Assembly (NCBI GenBank): GCA_024398835.1
Contig: JAKSIK010000001.1
Coordinates: 1 to 64,000 of the forward strand
Direction: 5' to 3'
DNA from: Fibrobacter sp.
GTDB lineage: Bacteria > Fibrobacterota > Fibrobacteria > Fibrobacterales > Fibrobacteraceae
Length of the DNA: 64,000 nucleotides
Below, one piece after another: positions 26,981 to 34,865 of the stretch. The notes beneath the pieces were generated by a model that saw only the letters and a list, made by a program, of their open reading frames with translations, ran no database searches and had not been told where the DNA came from. A program made the position numbers and the translations under genes. Numbering within the stretch: the stretch's first letter is position 1; every line of letters starts with the position of its first letter.

Positions 26981-27031
26981 CCCGCCTTCATCTTGGTCGA
27001 CGATAAGGGAAATGACTTCTTCAAGGAACTC
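26981..27031 (+). pseudogene. Relic of a second fumarase 3' end
   Basis: 51 bp matching the fumarase gene at 26844-26894 with 5 differences, all at third codon positions (GAC/GAT, GGC/GGA, AAC/AAT, GAT/GAC, CTG/CTC), so the encoded [17 protein letters not shown] is unchanged. After that the sequences part. No start codon precedes it in frame (TAA at 26951). The pattern implies descent from a second, once functional fumarase copy rather than a recent duplication of the present one. Confidence 0.75.
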
Positions 27032-27043
27032 TCGCATATAAAA

Positions 27044-27080
27044 AATCCCGTTGATTTTCTCAACGGGATTGTATTTTTTT
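27044..27080. terminator. Bidirectional terminator between fumarase and the outer-membrane protein gene
   Basis: 11-bp perfect stem AATCCCGTTGA/TCAACGGGATT with loop TTTTC, a T-run on the plus side (27073-27080) and A-run at the other flank. Confidence 0.92.
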
Positions 27081-27092
27081 TGACGAATAGAG

Positions 27093-27857
27093 TTAGAATT
27101 TGAACTTCACATAGAAGGCCAAGGCGTCTGCAGAATAATCATATGCCTTGGATCCAAATTGCATGGAATACTCGACCTCGGCATTGATGTTTTCCGTAAT
27201 CTTCAGGTTTGGACCAAAGAAAATGCGATGCCGCGTACTTCCCGCATATCCATCAGAATCAGTGAAATCACCAAAATCCGCTTCGCCATCAGTAATTTGA
27301 ATGGCGAATGCGTAGCCGGCAAACAGAATAAGTCTGCTAATGTGAATGTCCATTTCAGTAGCGACCTCTATAAGAGATCCATGATCGTAATCATAACTAC
27401 CATAGTAGTAATCATCGTCTATAGTAGTGGTGAATAGATTCTGGAACCCAATTTCGGAACTCCAAGCAAAATGGCTGTTTAGCACAAATGCTTGTTGCAA
27501 ACCGAATTTGAGGTAGCCCGGGTCATTGTCGATAGTTCCTATGGGCAAGCCAAAATCCAGGAAGAGGAGAGTTTTCTCCCCGAGCTGTAGACGAGCCCCA
27601 AGAACAGGGTTCTTTAGCCCATCCATGTAATCGTGAAATTGATATCCGAAATCTTGAATAGAAACTTCGAATGTTTCTCCAAATACATATCGGGCACCCA
27701 CCATAAGCGCGGAAGGATCTACATCTCCAGAACCGATGCTATATCCAACCTTTGCTGAGAAACCAGAACCTTGCAAGGGAAAATAATTCCATGTTGCAAA
27801 AGAAAATGTTATGTAGAACAAAATGAAAACGACAATTTTTTTGTTAATGTCATACAA
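27093..27857 (-). CDS. Predicted outer-membrane beta-barrel protein
   Basis: 254 residues. N-terminal hydrophobic segment (KKIVVFILFYITFSFA) looks like a signal peptide; the rest alternates polar and hydrophobic residues in strand-like stretches with Gly/Asp/Tyr-rich loops (TIDDDYYYGSYDYDHGS) and ends in FYVKFKF with a C-terminal Phe, typical for barrel insertion by BAM. No named family recognised. The only possible start in frame is TTG 27857, whose AAGGGA is only about one base upstream, so the true start is unsure. It is 30 nt downstream of the lipoprotein gene and probably in the same operon. Confidence 0.7.
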   Translation of the reverse strand: MYDINKKIVVFILFYITFSFATWNYFPLQGSGFSAKVGYSIGSGDVDPSALMVGARYVFGETFEVSIQDFGYQFHDYMDGLKNPVLGARLQLGEKTLLFLDFGLPIGTIDNDPGYLKFGLQQAFVLNSHFAWSSEIGFQNLFTTTIDDDYYYGSYDYDHGSLIEVATEMDIHISRLILFAGYAFAIQITDGEADFGDFTDSDGYAGSTRHRIFFGPNLKITENINAEVEYSMQFGSKAYDYSADALAFYVKFKF

Positions 27858-27887
27858 TCCCTTGTTTAGTTCGGTACGATATAATGA

Positions 27888-28394
27888 TTACTGATTGTTC
27901 GGATTCATGCAACTACAGGGAGTGCAACCGCAAGACACGCAAGCGCAGGGCTGGCAGACCGGTGCTGTAGTTGTTATTGTTTCTTCTACAACGACGGCTT
28001 CTTCTTGAGGTGTGGCCTTGGATTCAGCCCAGGAAGAACCTTCAGTAAGGTCTAGCGGAGTGTATGCAATGGCAATGCCTGAATACTTGCAGGAATGACT
28101 GACATCATTTCCTTCCTTGATAGTGAATTCCTCCATACGGACATTGATCATGTCGTCGGCTTCGGGATATTCCTTTGTCAAGTATTTGAAGAAATCAACT
28201 GCAGAGCAGCGCTTGTCGGATTCCCAGGAGCCCATGCCAAGTACGTCAATGCGTTCCATTCCATAGGCGGAGAATCCAGAAGTACCCACCGGGTTAATAG
28301 GATTGATTTCCTGTGTGCGGTTGCTTTTGGAAATGGCGCAACCGGAAAGGAGAAGTGTGCTTGTTAAAGCTATCAGTAAAAATTTGATCTTCAT
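27888..28394 (-). CDS. Small lipoprotein with Cys-rich tail (paralogue of the next gene upstream)
   Basis: 168 residues. Signal peptide with lipobox LLLSGC (Cys 19). The mature part carries RCSAVDFFKYLTKEYPEADDMINVRMEE and, later, SHSCKYSGIAIAYTPL, a pattern shared with the genes at 28406 and 63439. The end is Cys-rich (CQPCACVSCGCTPCSC), which could bind metal or form disulfides. GGGAGG lies 6 nt before the ATG. Starts 11 nt after the stop of its paralogue, so they are one operon. Function unknown. Confidence 0.8.
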   Translation of the reverse strand: MKIKFLLIALTSTLLLSGCAISKSNRTQEINPINPVGTSGFSAYGMERIDVLGMGSWESDKRCSAVDFFKYLTKEYPEADDMINVRMEEFTIKEGNDVSHSCKYSGIAIAYTPLDLTEGSSWAESKATPQEEAVVVEETITTTAPVCQPCACVSCGCTPCSCMNPNNQ

Positions 28395-28405
28395 GTTGTA
28401 CCTCC

Positions 28406-28981
28406 CTATCTTACAGTAAATGCTTCATTTGAGGTGCTCGGCTCTTCCGCATCCGGTTCAGCAGCAGGCTGCGGTGCAGGTGCCGGTGCAGGTGCTTGAG
28501 ATGCTGCCGGCTTGGAGCCGTTGTTTGCAGATTTATTGTTGGAAGAGAACAACGAGAAACCAGATTCTTCCTTAGGTTGTTCTGCTGGAGCAGTCTGGGC
28601 GAGAAGCGCCTTCCATGCGGCTTCTTCCTGAGGGGTGATTGATTTATAGATTACGGCTAGACCAGAATATTTGCAGCTGTATGTTGTTTGATTGCCTTTT
28701 TTGATGGTTGTTTCTTCCATACGGATGTTGATGACATCGCTGGCTTCTGGGTAGGATTGTTTTGCCACCCTGAACAGGTCTGAAACAGAACATTCTGCAT
28801 CGATTTTTGCAAGAACGGGGCCTATAGAGCGCATATTGGCTGCACCAAAACTACGCAGAGTGCCGTCTTGATTGTGTTGAATAGTGTTGAGCTCGGTAAC
28901 GCGTACTGACGAAGAAGAGGCGCACCCCTCAAACGTCATCACTGCTGCAACCGCGGCTGCCAAAAGGAGGATTTTTTTCAT
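28406..28981 (-). CDS. Small lipoprotein with Pro/Ala-rich tail
   Basis: 191 residues from ATG 28981, chosen for AAGGA 7 nt upstream and a proper signal peptide (MKKILLLAAAVAAVMTFEGC, lipobox Cys 20). Mature part: ECSVSDLFRVAKQSYPEASDVINIRMEETTIKKG, then YSCKYSGLAVIYKSI, matching its neighbour at 27888; then a low-complexity tail rich in Ala, Pro, Gln and Ser. Two conserved cysteines may form a disulfide. First gene of a three-gene operon with the second lipoprotein and the barrel protein. Function unknown. Confidence 0.8.
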   Translation of the reverse strand: MKKILLLAAAVAAVMTFEGCASSSSVRVTELNTIQHNQDGTLRSFGAANMRSIGPVLAKIDAECSVSDLFRVAKQSYPEASDVINIRMEETTIKKGNQTTYSCKYSGLAVIYKSITPQEEAAWKALLAQTAPAEQPKEESGFSLFSSNNKSANNGSKPAASQAPAPAPAPQPAAEPDAEEPSTSNEAFTVR

Positions 28982-29071
28982 GTTTTTTCCTTTGTTTTTG
29001 TTGTAAAATTCTGAAAAACCTGAGCAATTTGAAATATAAAACAATTTTTTAATTAAAATACAATAAATGAT

Positions 29072-29088
29072 TATAAAAATGGGGGGGG
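29072..29088 (-). promoter_or_regulatory. TATAAT box with adjacent C8 tract
   Basis: On the minus strand a C8 tract (29088-29081), then ATTTT, then a perfect TATAAT (29077-29072), about 90 nt before the lipoprotein ATG at 28981. The C-tract lies where the -35/-10 spacer would be. A second run, C3TC7, is at 29144-29134. Confidence 0.4.
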
Positions 29089-29148
29089 TGAACGACGAAG
29101 TTAGGAAGGACAATTAAGCAAAAAACTGTGTGTGGGGGGGAGGGACAT

Positions 29149-29700
29149 TTAAAGGATTTTTCCCGTAATAATTTTCCATTCCCCTGGCTGCAAATCGCCC
29201 AGGGGAATTTTTCCTATCTGCACGCGGATCAGGCGGAGGGTAGGGAAGCCTACGGCGGCAGTCATGTGCCTTACTTGACGGTTCTTGCCTTCGATGAGGG
29301 TGAGCTCCACCCAGCTGGTAGGGATGTTGGCGCGGAAACGGACTGGCGGATTGCGGTCCCAAATCCAGTTTGGAGCCTCTACGATGCGAGCGCGACAGGG
29401 CTTTGTGTGATAGCCTTTGATGTCCACACCGGCGGCGAGACGTTTTATTGCCTCTTCTGTAATCTGCCCCTCCACTTGGGTCAGGTATGTTCGCGGGTGC
29501 TCGAATTTCGGGTCCAGCAATTTCTTAATCAACTTCCCATCGTCGGTGAGGAGGAGTGCGCCTTCGCTGTCGTGATCCAATCGGCCTGCGGCATAAACCC
29601 CTGGCGGGAAACCAAACTCATCCAGCGCGCGGTGCCCTGCTTCAGGTGTGAACTGGCTTAGCACTCCGAATGGCTTGTTGAATAGAATTACTGTGGACAT
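29149..29700 (-). CDS. rluE: 23S rRNA pseudouridine synthase, RluE type
   Basis: 183 residues. RsuA/RluE family enzyme that converts a uridine of 23S rRNA to pseudouridine. Catalytic motif GRLDHDSEGALLLTDDG with the Asp near 42; the nearby ILFNKPFGVLSQF start and EGKNRQVRHMTAAVGFPTLRLIR end are characteristic. It lacks the N-terminal S4 domain, as RluE does. The start ATG has no Shine-Dalgarno; a TATATC box ends 4 nt before it. Divergent from uvrC. Confidence 0.88.
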   Translation of the reverse strand: MSTVILFNKPFGVLSQFTPEAGHRALDEFGFPPGVYAAGRLDHDSEGALLLTDDGKLIKKLLDPKFEHPRTYLTQVEGQITEEAIKRLAAGVDIKGYHTKPCRARIVEAPNWIWDRNPPVRFRANIPTSWVELTLIEGKNRQVRHMTAAVGFPTLRLIRVQIGKIPLGDLQPGEWKIITGKIL

Positions 29701-29791
29701 TGTTGATATAAGGGTTGGTTGGATAAATATACCTTCATTTCTGGATTGTTCTGATGGGTTTGTGCTAAATTTAGGGAAGGAACCTTTGAAG

Positions 29792-31627
29792 ATGATTGCC
29801 GTTAACGAACATATTGAGCGTCGCCTTGCGGAACTTCCGGCTTTGCCGGGAGTTTACATCATGAAGAATGCCCAGGGGAAAATCATCTACATCGGCAAAG
29901 CCAAGGTTTTGAAGAATCGGGTTCGCAGCTATTTTGATGGCAGCGAGCATAACGGCCACAGAGCGGCCACGTTGATGCTCCCTTTTATCCGGGACATTGA
30001 ATGGATTATTACGGAAAGTGAATCTGAGGCCCTGATTCTGGAAGCGAACTTGATTCGAAAGCATACGCCCAAGTACAATGTTCTCTTGAAAGATGACAAG
30101 CATTTCCCGTATTTGGCGTTTTCGGTTCATGAGCCCTTCCCGCGGTTGTTCCTCAGTCGCTCGGTGCGAAAGGATGGCTGCCAGTATTTTGGGCCCTACA
30201 TGAATTCCCGAATGATTGGACAGCTGCAGGACATTGCCTCCAGGCTGTTCCAGATTCGGGAATGCTCCATGAAGCTGCCGCTTGTAAAGCCTGCGCGCCC
30301 CTGCCTCAACTATCACATCGGACGGTGCAGCGCTCCCTGCGCGGGCCTGATTTCGGAGGAGGATTACCGCCGGGCAGTACAGCAGACGCAGATGCTTCTG
30401 AACGGCAAGCGAGACGACCTCATTGCCACCTGGGAGCAGGAGATGCTTGCCGCCAGCGAGGCTCTGGATTTTGAGACGGCGAAGAAAAAGCGGGATGCCA
30501 TTCAGGCACTGCAGGCCACAGGCATCCATCAGAAGACGGACGTGACGGACCCCAACGTCTGTGTGGACGTGCTGTCCCTTCGCCGAAACGGGACGCTATC
30601 GGCTGCGGTCGTCTTTGAATATCGCAATGGTGTTCTCTGCGGGCGCCGCCATTACCGCCTGGAATGCAAGCTGGAGGAAGACGAGACGGAAATCTTCCGG
30701 CAGATGATAGTCCAGTGGTATATGGATGTGGACTTTATTCCTGGGGAGATTGCGACAGATGTGGCTCTGCCCGAGGAATCGGAAATGCTGATGCAGACGC
30801 TGGCGGAACGCGCCCACCATAAAGTGAGCTTCACGAACCCACAACGGGGCGAAAAGTTGGGCTTCTTGAAACTGGCCAGCGCCAACGCCGACATGATTCT
30901 GGTGGAGATGCGCTCCGAGGTGCAAAAGTATAGCGAAATCGACCAGAGCGTTTTTGAACTGCAGAAAGTTCTGGGTCTCAAGAATACGCCCTTCCGCATT
31001 GAGTGCGTGGACATTTCACACCTTTCGGGAACCAATACGGTGGCTAGCCTGGTGGCCTTCAAGAATGGTCGTCCGGACAAGAGCAACTATCGCAAATTTA
31101 TCATCAAAACAGTTTCGGGCGTAGATGACTTTGCCAGCATGCGTGAGGTGATGACCCGCCGCATTCGCCGTCTGGAAGAGGAAGGAACGCCAATGCCGGA
31201 TTTGTGGGTTTGCGATGGCGGCAAAGGTCAAGTGGATGCCACCATGCAGATCCTGAAGGAACTGGGCCATGATCAGGATTTGCCCTTGATTGGCCTTGCC
31301 AAACGTTTGGAAGAAATTGTTTTCCCCGATGACCGCAAAAGTATTGTGCTTCACCGCACCAGCTCGGCCTTGAAACTGCTGCAGAATGCCCGTGACGAGG
31401 CTCACCGTTTTGCCATTACCTACCAGCGCAGCAAGCGCAAAAAGGATTTGGAAGTGGAATGGCTGAAGATTCCTGGCGTGGGTCATGAGACCCGAGTGAA
31501 GATTCTCTCCAAATACAAAAGTGCGGAGTCCTTTATGGAGGCTCCGCTGGAAGATATTCAGGATTTGCTGGGCAAAGTCCGCGGTTCTCGTTTAAGAGAA
31601 CAAGTCGCGGAATATTGCGCAAAATAA
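29792..31627 (+). CDS. uvrC: Excinuclease ABC subunit C
   Basis: 611 residues from ATG 29792; upstream in-frame codons to 29648 overlap rluE and do not fit the family. UvrC makes both incisions in nucleotide excision repair. GIY-YIG domain (GVYIMKNAQGKIIYIGKAKVLKNRVRSYF, 15-45), cysteine cluster RPCLNYHIGRCSAPCAG, UVR motif (EALDFETAKKKRDAIQAL), RNase H-like C-terminal nuclease (RIECVDISHLSGTNTVAS, then WVCDGGKGQVDA) and a helix-hairpin-helix end (IPGVGHETRVKILSKY). Promoter-like TGCTAAATT lies at 29763-29771. Confidence 0.95.
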   Translation: MIAVNEHIERRLAELPALPGVYIMKNAQGKIIYIGKAKVLKNRVRSYFDGSEHNGHRAATLMLPFIRDIEWIITESESEALILEANLIRKHTPKYNVLLKDDKHFPYLAFSVHEPFPRLFLSRSVRKDGCQYFGPYMNSRMIGQLQDIASRLFQIRECSMKLPLVKPARPCLNYHIGRCSAPCAGLISEEDYRRAVQQTQMLLNGKRDDLIATWEQEMLAASEALDFETAKKKRDAIQALQATGIHQKTDVTDPNVCVDVLSLRRNGTLSAAVVFEYRNGVLCGRRHYRLECKLEEDETEIFRQMIVQWYMDVDFIPGEIATDVALPEESEMLMQTLAERAHHKVSFTNPQRGEKLGFLKLASANADMILVEMRSEVQKYSEIDQSVFELQKVLGLKNTPFRIECVDISHLSGTNTVASLVAFKNGRPDKSNYRKFIIKTVSGVDDFASMREVMTRRIRRLEEEGTPMPDLWVCDGGKGQVDATMQILKELGHDQDLPLIGLAKRLEEIVFPDDRKSIVLHRTSSALKLLQNARDEAHRFAITYQRSKRKKDLEVEWLKIPGVGHETRVKILSKYKSAESFMEAPLEDIQDLLGKVRGSRLREQVAEYCAK

Positions 31628-31647
31628 AAACAACTTATTTTCAAGTG

Positions 31648-33087
31648 TTATTTTGTATTCGCTTCTGTGACGCAACGAATGTTGAAAGCACGATTGTCAG
31701 TTTGACCTGCATTGAGGAGAACAAACTTATTTCCATTGTCTTCAATTTGTAGGGCGGAACCATCATTCAACCATAGTTTACCCTGCTCTCCTTCGCTATC
31801 ATAGCTAACAACGGCGCCAGATATTTCAAATCGGCCACCAAAAGTCCATTCCCAAGTTGTGGTTTGGCCTGGTCCGGGCTTGTAGTTTTTCATTTTTTCA
31901 ATTTCCGTTGATGTGGGAAGCCTCCACCCGATGGGGCAGGCATTTTGCGCTGCAGTCTTATCAAAGAATGTGCCGTACATGGAACATTTATTTTTCCCCT
32001 GGTCCATACAATAAATGCCGTTGCCGTCCTTTGTTGCTGTAACAAGGTTTCTTGTCATCCAAAGAATTTTTGGATTGTCTTTGCCCATATCTACTTTGAC
32101 AAGAGAATATTCTTCCTGTGTGCGGTTGTCTGTCATGGTCAATCCCTTCTCATCTACTGTTGGAGTGTCTTCAGAAGAGGAGGATTTCGCGCTAGAAGAG
32201 GACTTGGCGCTCGAAGAAGAGGATTTTGGAGCGGTTGTGATTTTGACGCATCGTACATTAAAGGCTCGATTTTCGGTTTCTGCTTCAGTTAAGAACCCAA
32301 ATTCTAGGGAGCCGTAATTCTTAATCTGGAGTGCAGTCCCATCAATCAACCAAAGTCTGCCTTGTTCACCAGCTTGACCAAATTTCATATCATTTCCGTT
32401 TAACTCTACGCGCCCACCAATGGTCCAATTCCAGGGGTTCGTAGAGTTTTCATCTAGGCTTTGCGCTGTTTTGGCTTCCGCCTGTGTAGGGAGTCTCCAA
32501 CCTTCTGGACATGCGTCCTCAGCGGTTGCATGGTCGTAGAAAGTACCATATAGATCGCAAACATTCTTCCCCTTGTCGTCTTTGGGGCAATATGTATTTC
32601 CGGAAGTGGGAGCGTATTTCAGGTTCGAACCCATCCATAAAGTGCGGGTTCCATCGCCATTATCTACAGCAGTGAGCTTATAGGTTGTTCCGGTACGCTT
32701 ATCTGTCATCGTGAGAGTGCTTTCATCAATGACTGGAGCAACTGCGGATGCTTTGGATGAAGAGGATTTTGCGGTTGAGCCTCCGTTACTGGAGGAGGAT
32801 TTTCCGGTGGAAGTTGAAGATTTCCCATCGGAAGATGTGGGTGCAAATTCTGCTTCGCAGCCCGCATTCCAGCAGAACACGACGGCACTGCTGTAATAGA
32901 GGACATCTTCTGGTGCAAAGGCGGTGTCTCTTTTAACGACAGAGGAGTCTCCCTTGCTTGCAGAAGATGAAGGGTCGTCGCCTTCGGCAAATGGGTCTGT
33001 GCCTGCCACAGTGCCGCTACCATCGGAACAAGCAGTTATACTGCACAAAAGAGCAAAAAAGCTCAATATCTGGATAATGAACTTCAT
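31648..33087 (-). CDS. Lipoprotein with two FISUMP (TIGR02145) domains
   Basis: 479 residues. Lipoprotein signal with Cys 20 in SITAC. A Ser-rich linker region (about 38-115) is followed by two copies of the Fibrobacter succinogenes major paralogous domain (about 128-285 and 315-475), each with a LTMTD-R start, LWM..NL, YCxD..K..C.MYGTFxD..A...ACP.GWRLPT and a C-terminal NRAFNxRCV. The two units are joined by a second Ser-rich linker (KSSSSSAKSSSSAKSSSSE). Domain function is unknown; likely surface-exposed. ATG has TATATT exactly 6 nt upstream and no ribosome site. Divergent from nuoA. Confidence 0.88.
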   Translation of the reverse strand: MKFIIQILSFFALLCSITACSDGSGTVAGTDPFAEGDDPSSSASKGDSSVVKRDTAFAPEDVLYYSSAVVFCWNAGCEAEFAPTSSDGKSSTSTGKSSSSNGGSTAKSSSSKASAVAPVIDESTLTMTDKRTGTTYKLTAVDNGDGTRTLWMGSNLKYAPTSGNTYCPKDDKGKNVCDLYGTFYDHATAEDACPEGWRLPTQAEAKTAQSLDENSTNPWNWTIGGRVELNGNDMKFGQAGEQGRLWLIDGTALQIKNYGSLEFGFLTEAETENRAFNVRCVKITTAPKSSSSSAKSSSSAKSSSSEDTPTVDEKGLTMTDNRTQEEYSLVKVDMGKDNPKILWMTRNLVTATKDGNGIYCMDQGKNKCSMYGTFFDKTAAQNACPIGWRLPTSTEIEKMKNYKPGPGQTTTWEWTFGGRFEISGAVVSYDSEGEQGKLWLNDGSALQIEDNGNKFVLLNAGQTDNRAFNIRCVTEANTK

Positions 33088-33093
33088 GGCCCT

Positions 33094-33099
33094 AATATA
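33094..33099 (-). promoter_or_regulatory. -10-like box of the FISUMP lipoprotein gene, leaderless spacing
   Basis: TATATT, then AGGGCC, then ATG at 33087 on the minus strand. Confidence 0.45.
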
Positions 33100-33157
33100 T
33101 ACTTTTCTGGAGGTATTGTACCAAAAAAGTTTTTTACGCTGTTCGGCTTAACTGTCA

Positions 33158-33163
33158 TATACT
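33158..33163 (+). promoter_or_regulatory. -10-like box of nuoA
   Basis: TATACT, 15 nt before the ATG at 33179; an overlapping TATCTT is 10 nt before it. No Shine-Dalgarno, so the leader would be under 10 nt. Confidence 0.35.
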
Positions 33164-33178
33164 ATCTTTTGCACCACT

Positions 33179-33571
33179 ATGAGTAACGTTGAAATTTTTG
33201 ATACGACCTTCGCAATGACCATTTTGGTCATTTTGGCCCTTTGTGTGCCAACGGTCCTTCTGATTGCCAACTGGGTGCTCCATCCGGGCAAAATCAAGAA
33301 TGTTTTGATTAAGGGCTCATCCTACGAGTGTGGTTTGGCCCACGTTTCCGGTACAGCCAATGAACGCTATCCGGTGAAGTATTACATGGTGGCCATGCTG
33401 TTCCTGGTGTTTGACCTGGAAGTGGCGTTCCTCTACCCCTGGACGGTGCAGTTCCTGGCTGGTGGTTGGGAACTTTTGTTCGTGCTTCTTGGCTTCCTGT
33501 TCATTCTGGAAGCGGGATACCTCTACCTTTACAAAAAAGGCGTTTTGGACTGGACCAGCCTCAAGGACTAG
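33179..33571 (+). CDS. nuoA: NADH-quinone oxidoreductase subunit A (stand-alone)
   Basis: 130 residues, three membrane helices. Complex I subunit at the quinone/proton interface. Conserved blocks: SSYECGLAHVSG (Cys near 51) and KYYMVAMLFLVFDLEVAFLYPW (about 68-89), containing the key acidic residues. In most genomes nuoA is followed by nuoB and the rest of the operon; here it is followed at once by a terminator and a convergent gene. The other subunits must be elsewhere, or this is a lone remnant. The open frame and motifs are intact. Confidence 0.93.
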   Translation: MSNVEIFDTTFAMTILVILALCVPTVLLIANWVLHPGKIKNVLIKGSSYECGLAHVSGTANERYPVKYYMVAMLFLVFDLEVAFLYPWTVQFLAGGWELLFVLLGFLFILEAGYLYLYKKGVLDWTSLKD

Positions 33572-33600
33572 TTCTTTAAGCCATTCTATCTCAAAAATGG

Positions 33601-33633
33601 TAAATGCGGGCCTATGGTCCGCATTTACTTTTA
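33601..33633. terminator. Terminator after nuoA
   Basis: Stem AAATGCGGGC/GTCCGCATTT with a short loop and CTTTT tail; TTTTT on the opposite flank makes it likely bidirectional, also ending the barrel protein gene. Confidence 0.85.
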
Positions 33634-34785
33634 GAAGGCTTCCCGGATATAGACGGAAATGCCGATTTCCTTGAAATCTACCCAGGAAAGTTCGCCCCGG
33701 GCGTAGAGTTTCTCTTTCAGGTTTAGGGCGAGCTGCCCCCCGAAGCCTACTGCCTTGTGCCAGTCCTCCCTCAGGAGGTCGCTGAAGTACTTGCCCGCTT
33801 TGCCACCCTCGAAGAAGATGTCGCCGGCCAGACGCCAGAACAGCTCCTTCCGGAACTCTGTCTGGAGGATTAGGGCCTGGTTGCCTTGAAAGAGGTTGCT
33901 TTCCACTCCCCGGAACCGCTGGATGCCATCGGGCCCAGCCAGCATGTCAAAGGGAACGTTCCCGTCGACTCTTTGCCACAGGATTCCTACCGCCATGGAG
34001 GTGTTCCAGATGAATTCACTGAAGCCCCGCAGGTCCAGTTCCTGATAGGTGAAGCTGAAATCGCCCAAGGCATCACTGTAGAAGCGGTGATCCCATTGAG
34101 CCAGGTAGCCATGTCTGGACCAGTTCATATTATCCCGAGAGTCGAAGGTCAGGTGGTAGCCAATGCCGGAGCGCCAGCCGTTCTGGGAATCGGGAAGTCT
34201 GGGTTCGTCGTCGGGTGTGAGCAGATTGCCGTCGTAACTTCGCCAGTGGACATCGGTGTGCGTGAAGTCGGTGGTCAGCCCGTATTTAATTTGTTTGAAA
34301 TTGACAGGGAGGCCGAAATTAGATTCAATGAGTGTGGTGAAGGCGTAGGTTTTGCGGTTGAAGGAGCGGTAATCGTCGAAATCAGGGTCGTTCCCCAGCC
34401 CGTAATAATGGCCGAACCAATCCTGGTAGCGAAAATCTAGCCAGCCGCTGACTTGGTCGTGGAAGAGGTAGAAGTAGGGCACGGCTAGAAATTGAAACTG
34501 TTTGCGGGTGGAGCCATAGGCAGCCAAATCAATTTCGCTGGTTTGCCCCCCTTTAAAACTGGGCTTGAAAAAGAGGATGGTCATGGCTCCGTACTGGAGT
34601 TCGGTTTCCTCAGAATAGCCTAAGATGGGGAGTGCTGTAAATCTCTGAAAATCGTCGTCGGTCTCACTTTGCGCACCGCCATTGCCCGGCTTGGTAGCGT
34701 CGCTCTGCAGGTCGCCGCCATTTTGCGCGTGTCCCCACGTTAGGCAAACCAGCAGAAGAAAGAGAAATTTCGGGAGATTTCGCAT
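33631..34785 (-). CDS. BamA/Omp85-like outer-membrane barrel protein without POTRA domains
   Basis: 384 residues. Signal peptide (LPKFLFLLLVCLTWGHA), a short linker, then a 16-strand-like beta-barrel: GYSEETELQYGAMTILFF, TFDSRDNMNWSRHGYLAQWDHRFY, and the Omp85 lid motif IQRFRGVESNLFQGNQALILQTEFRKELF (RGV near 303). It ends in YIREAF with the C-terminal Phe. Fits the 'surface antigen D15' family, but without POTRA repeats it is not the essential BamA; it may export or anchor something. TATATT lies 8 nt before the ATG. Convergent with nuoA. Confidence 0.82.
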   Translation of the reverse strand: MRNLPKFLFLLLVCLTWGHAQNGGDLQSDATKPGNGGAQSETDDDFQRFTALPILGYSEETELQYGAMTILFFKPSFKGGQTSEIDLAAYGSTRKQFQFLAVPYFYLFHDQVSGWLDFRYQDWFGHYYGLGNDPDFDDYRSFNRKTYAFTTLIESNFGLPVNFKQIKYGLTTDFTHTDVHWRSYDGNLLTPDDEPRLPDSQNGWRSGIGYHLTFDSRDNMNWSRHGYLAQWDHRFYSDALGDFSFTYQELDLRGFSEFIWNTSMAVGILWQRVDGNVPFDMLAGPDGIQRFRGVESNLFQGNQALILQTEFRKELFWRLAGDIFFEGGKAGKYFSDLLREDWHKAVGFGGQLALNLKEKLYARGELSWVDFKEIGISVYIREAF

Positions 34786-34832
34786 TTGGGACTAATATAG
34801 ATAAATCGGCTGGTGTTTTTCAACAAGGTTTT

Positions 34833-34840
34833 GCTAGTTT
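34833..34840 (+). promoter_or_regulatory. Extended -10 promoter of glmM
   Basis: TTTTGC followed by TAGTTT at 34835-34840, about 25 nt before the start codon at 34866. Confidence 0.35.
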
Positions 34841-34865
34841 TCCAAAGGTAAATCAAGGAGTTTTT

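Noticed and set aside
28982..29113. Longer N-terminus of the 28406 lipoprotein, reading through the C8 tract
   Set aside because: It would bury the signal peptide and lipobox behind 44 residues; the ATG at 28981 has a proper ribosome site.
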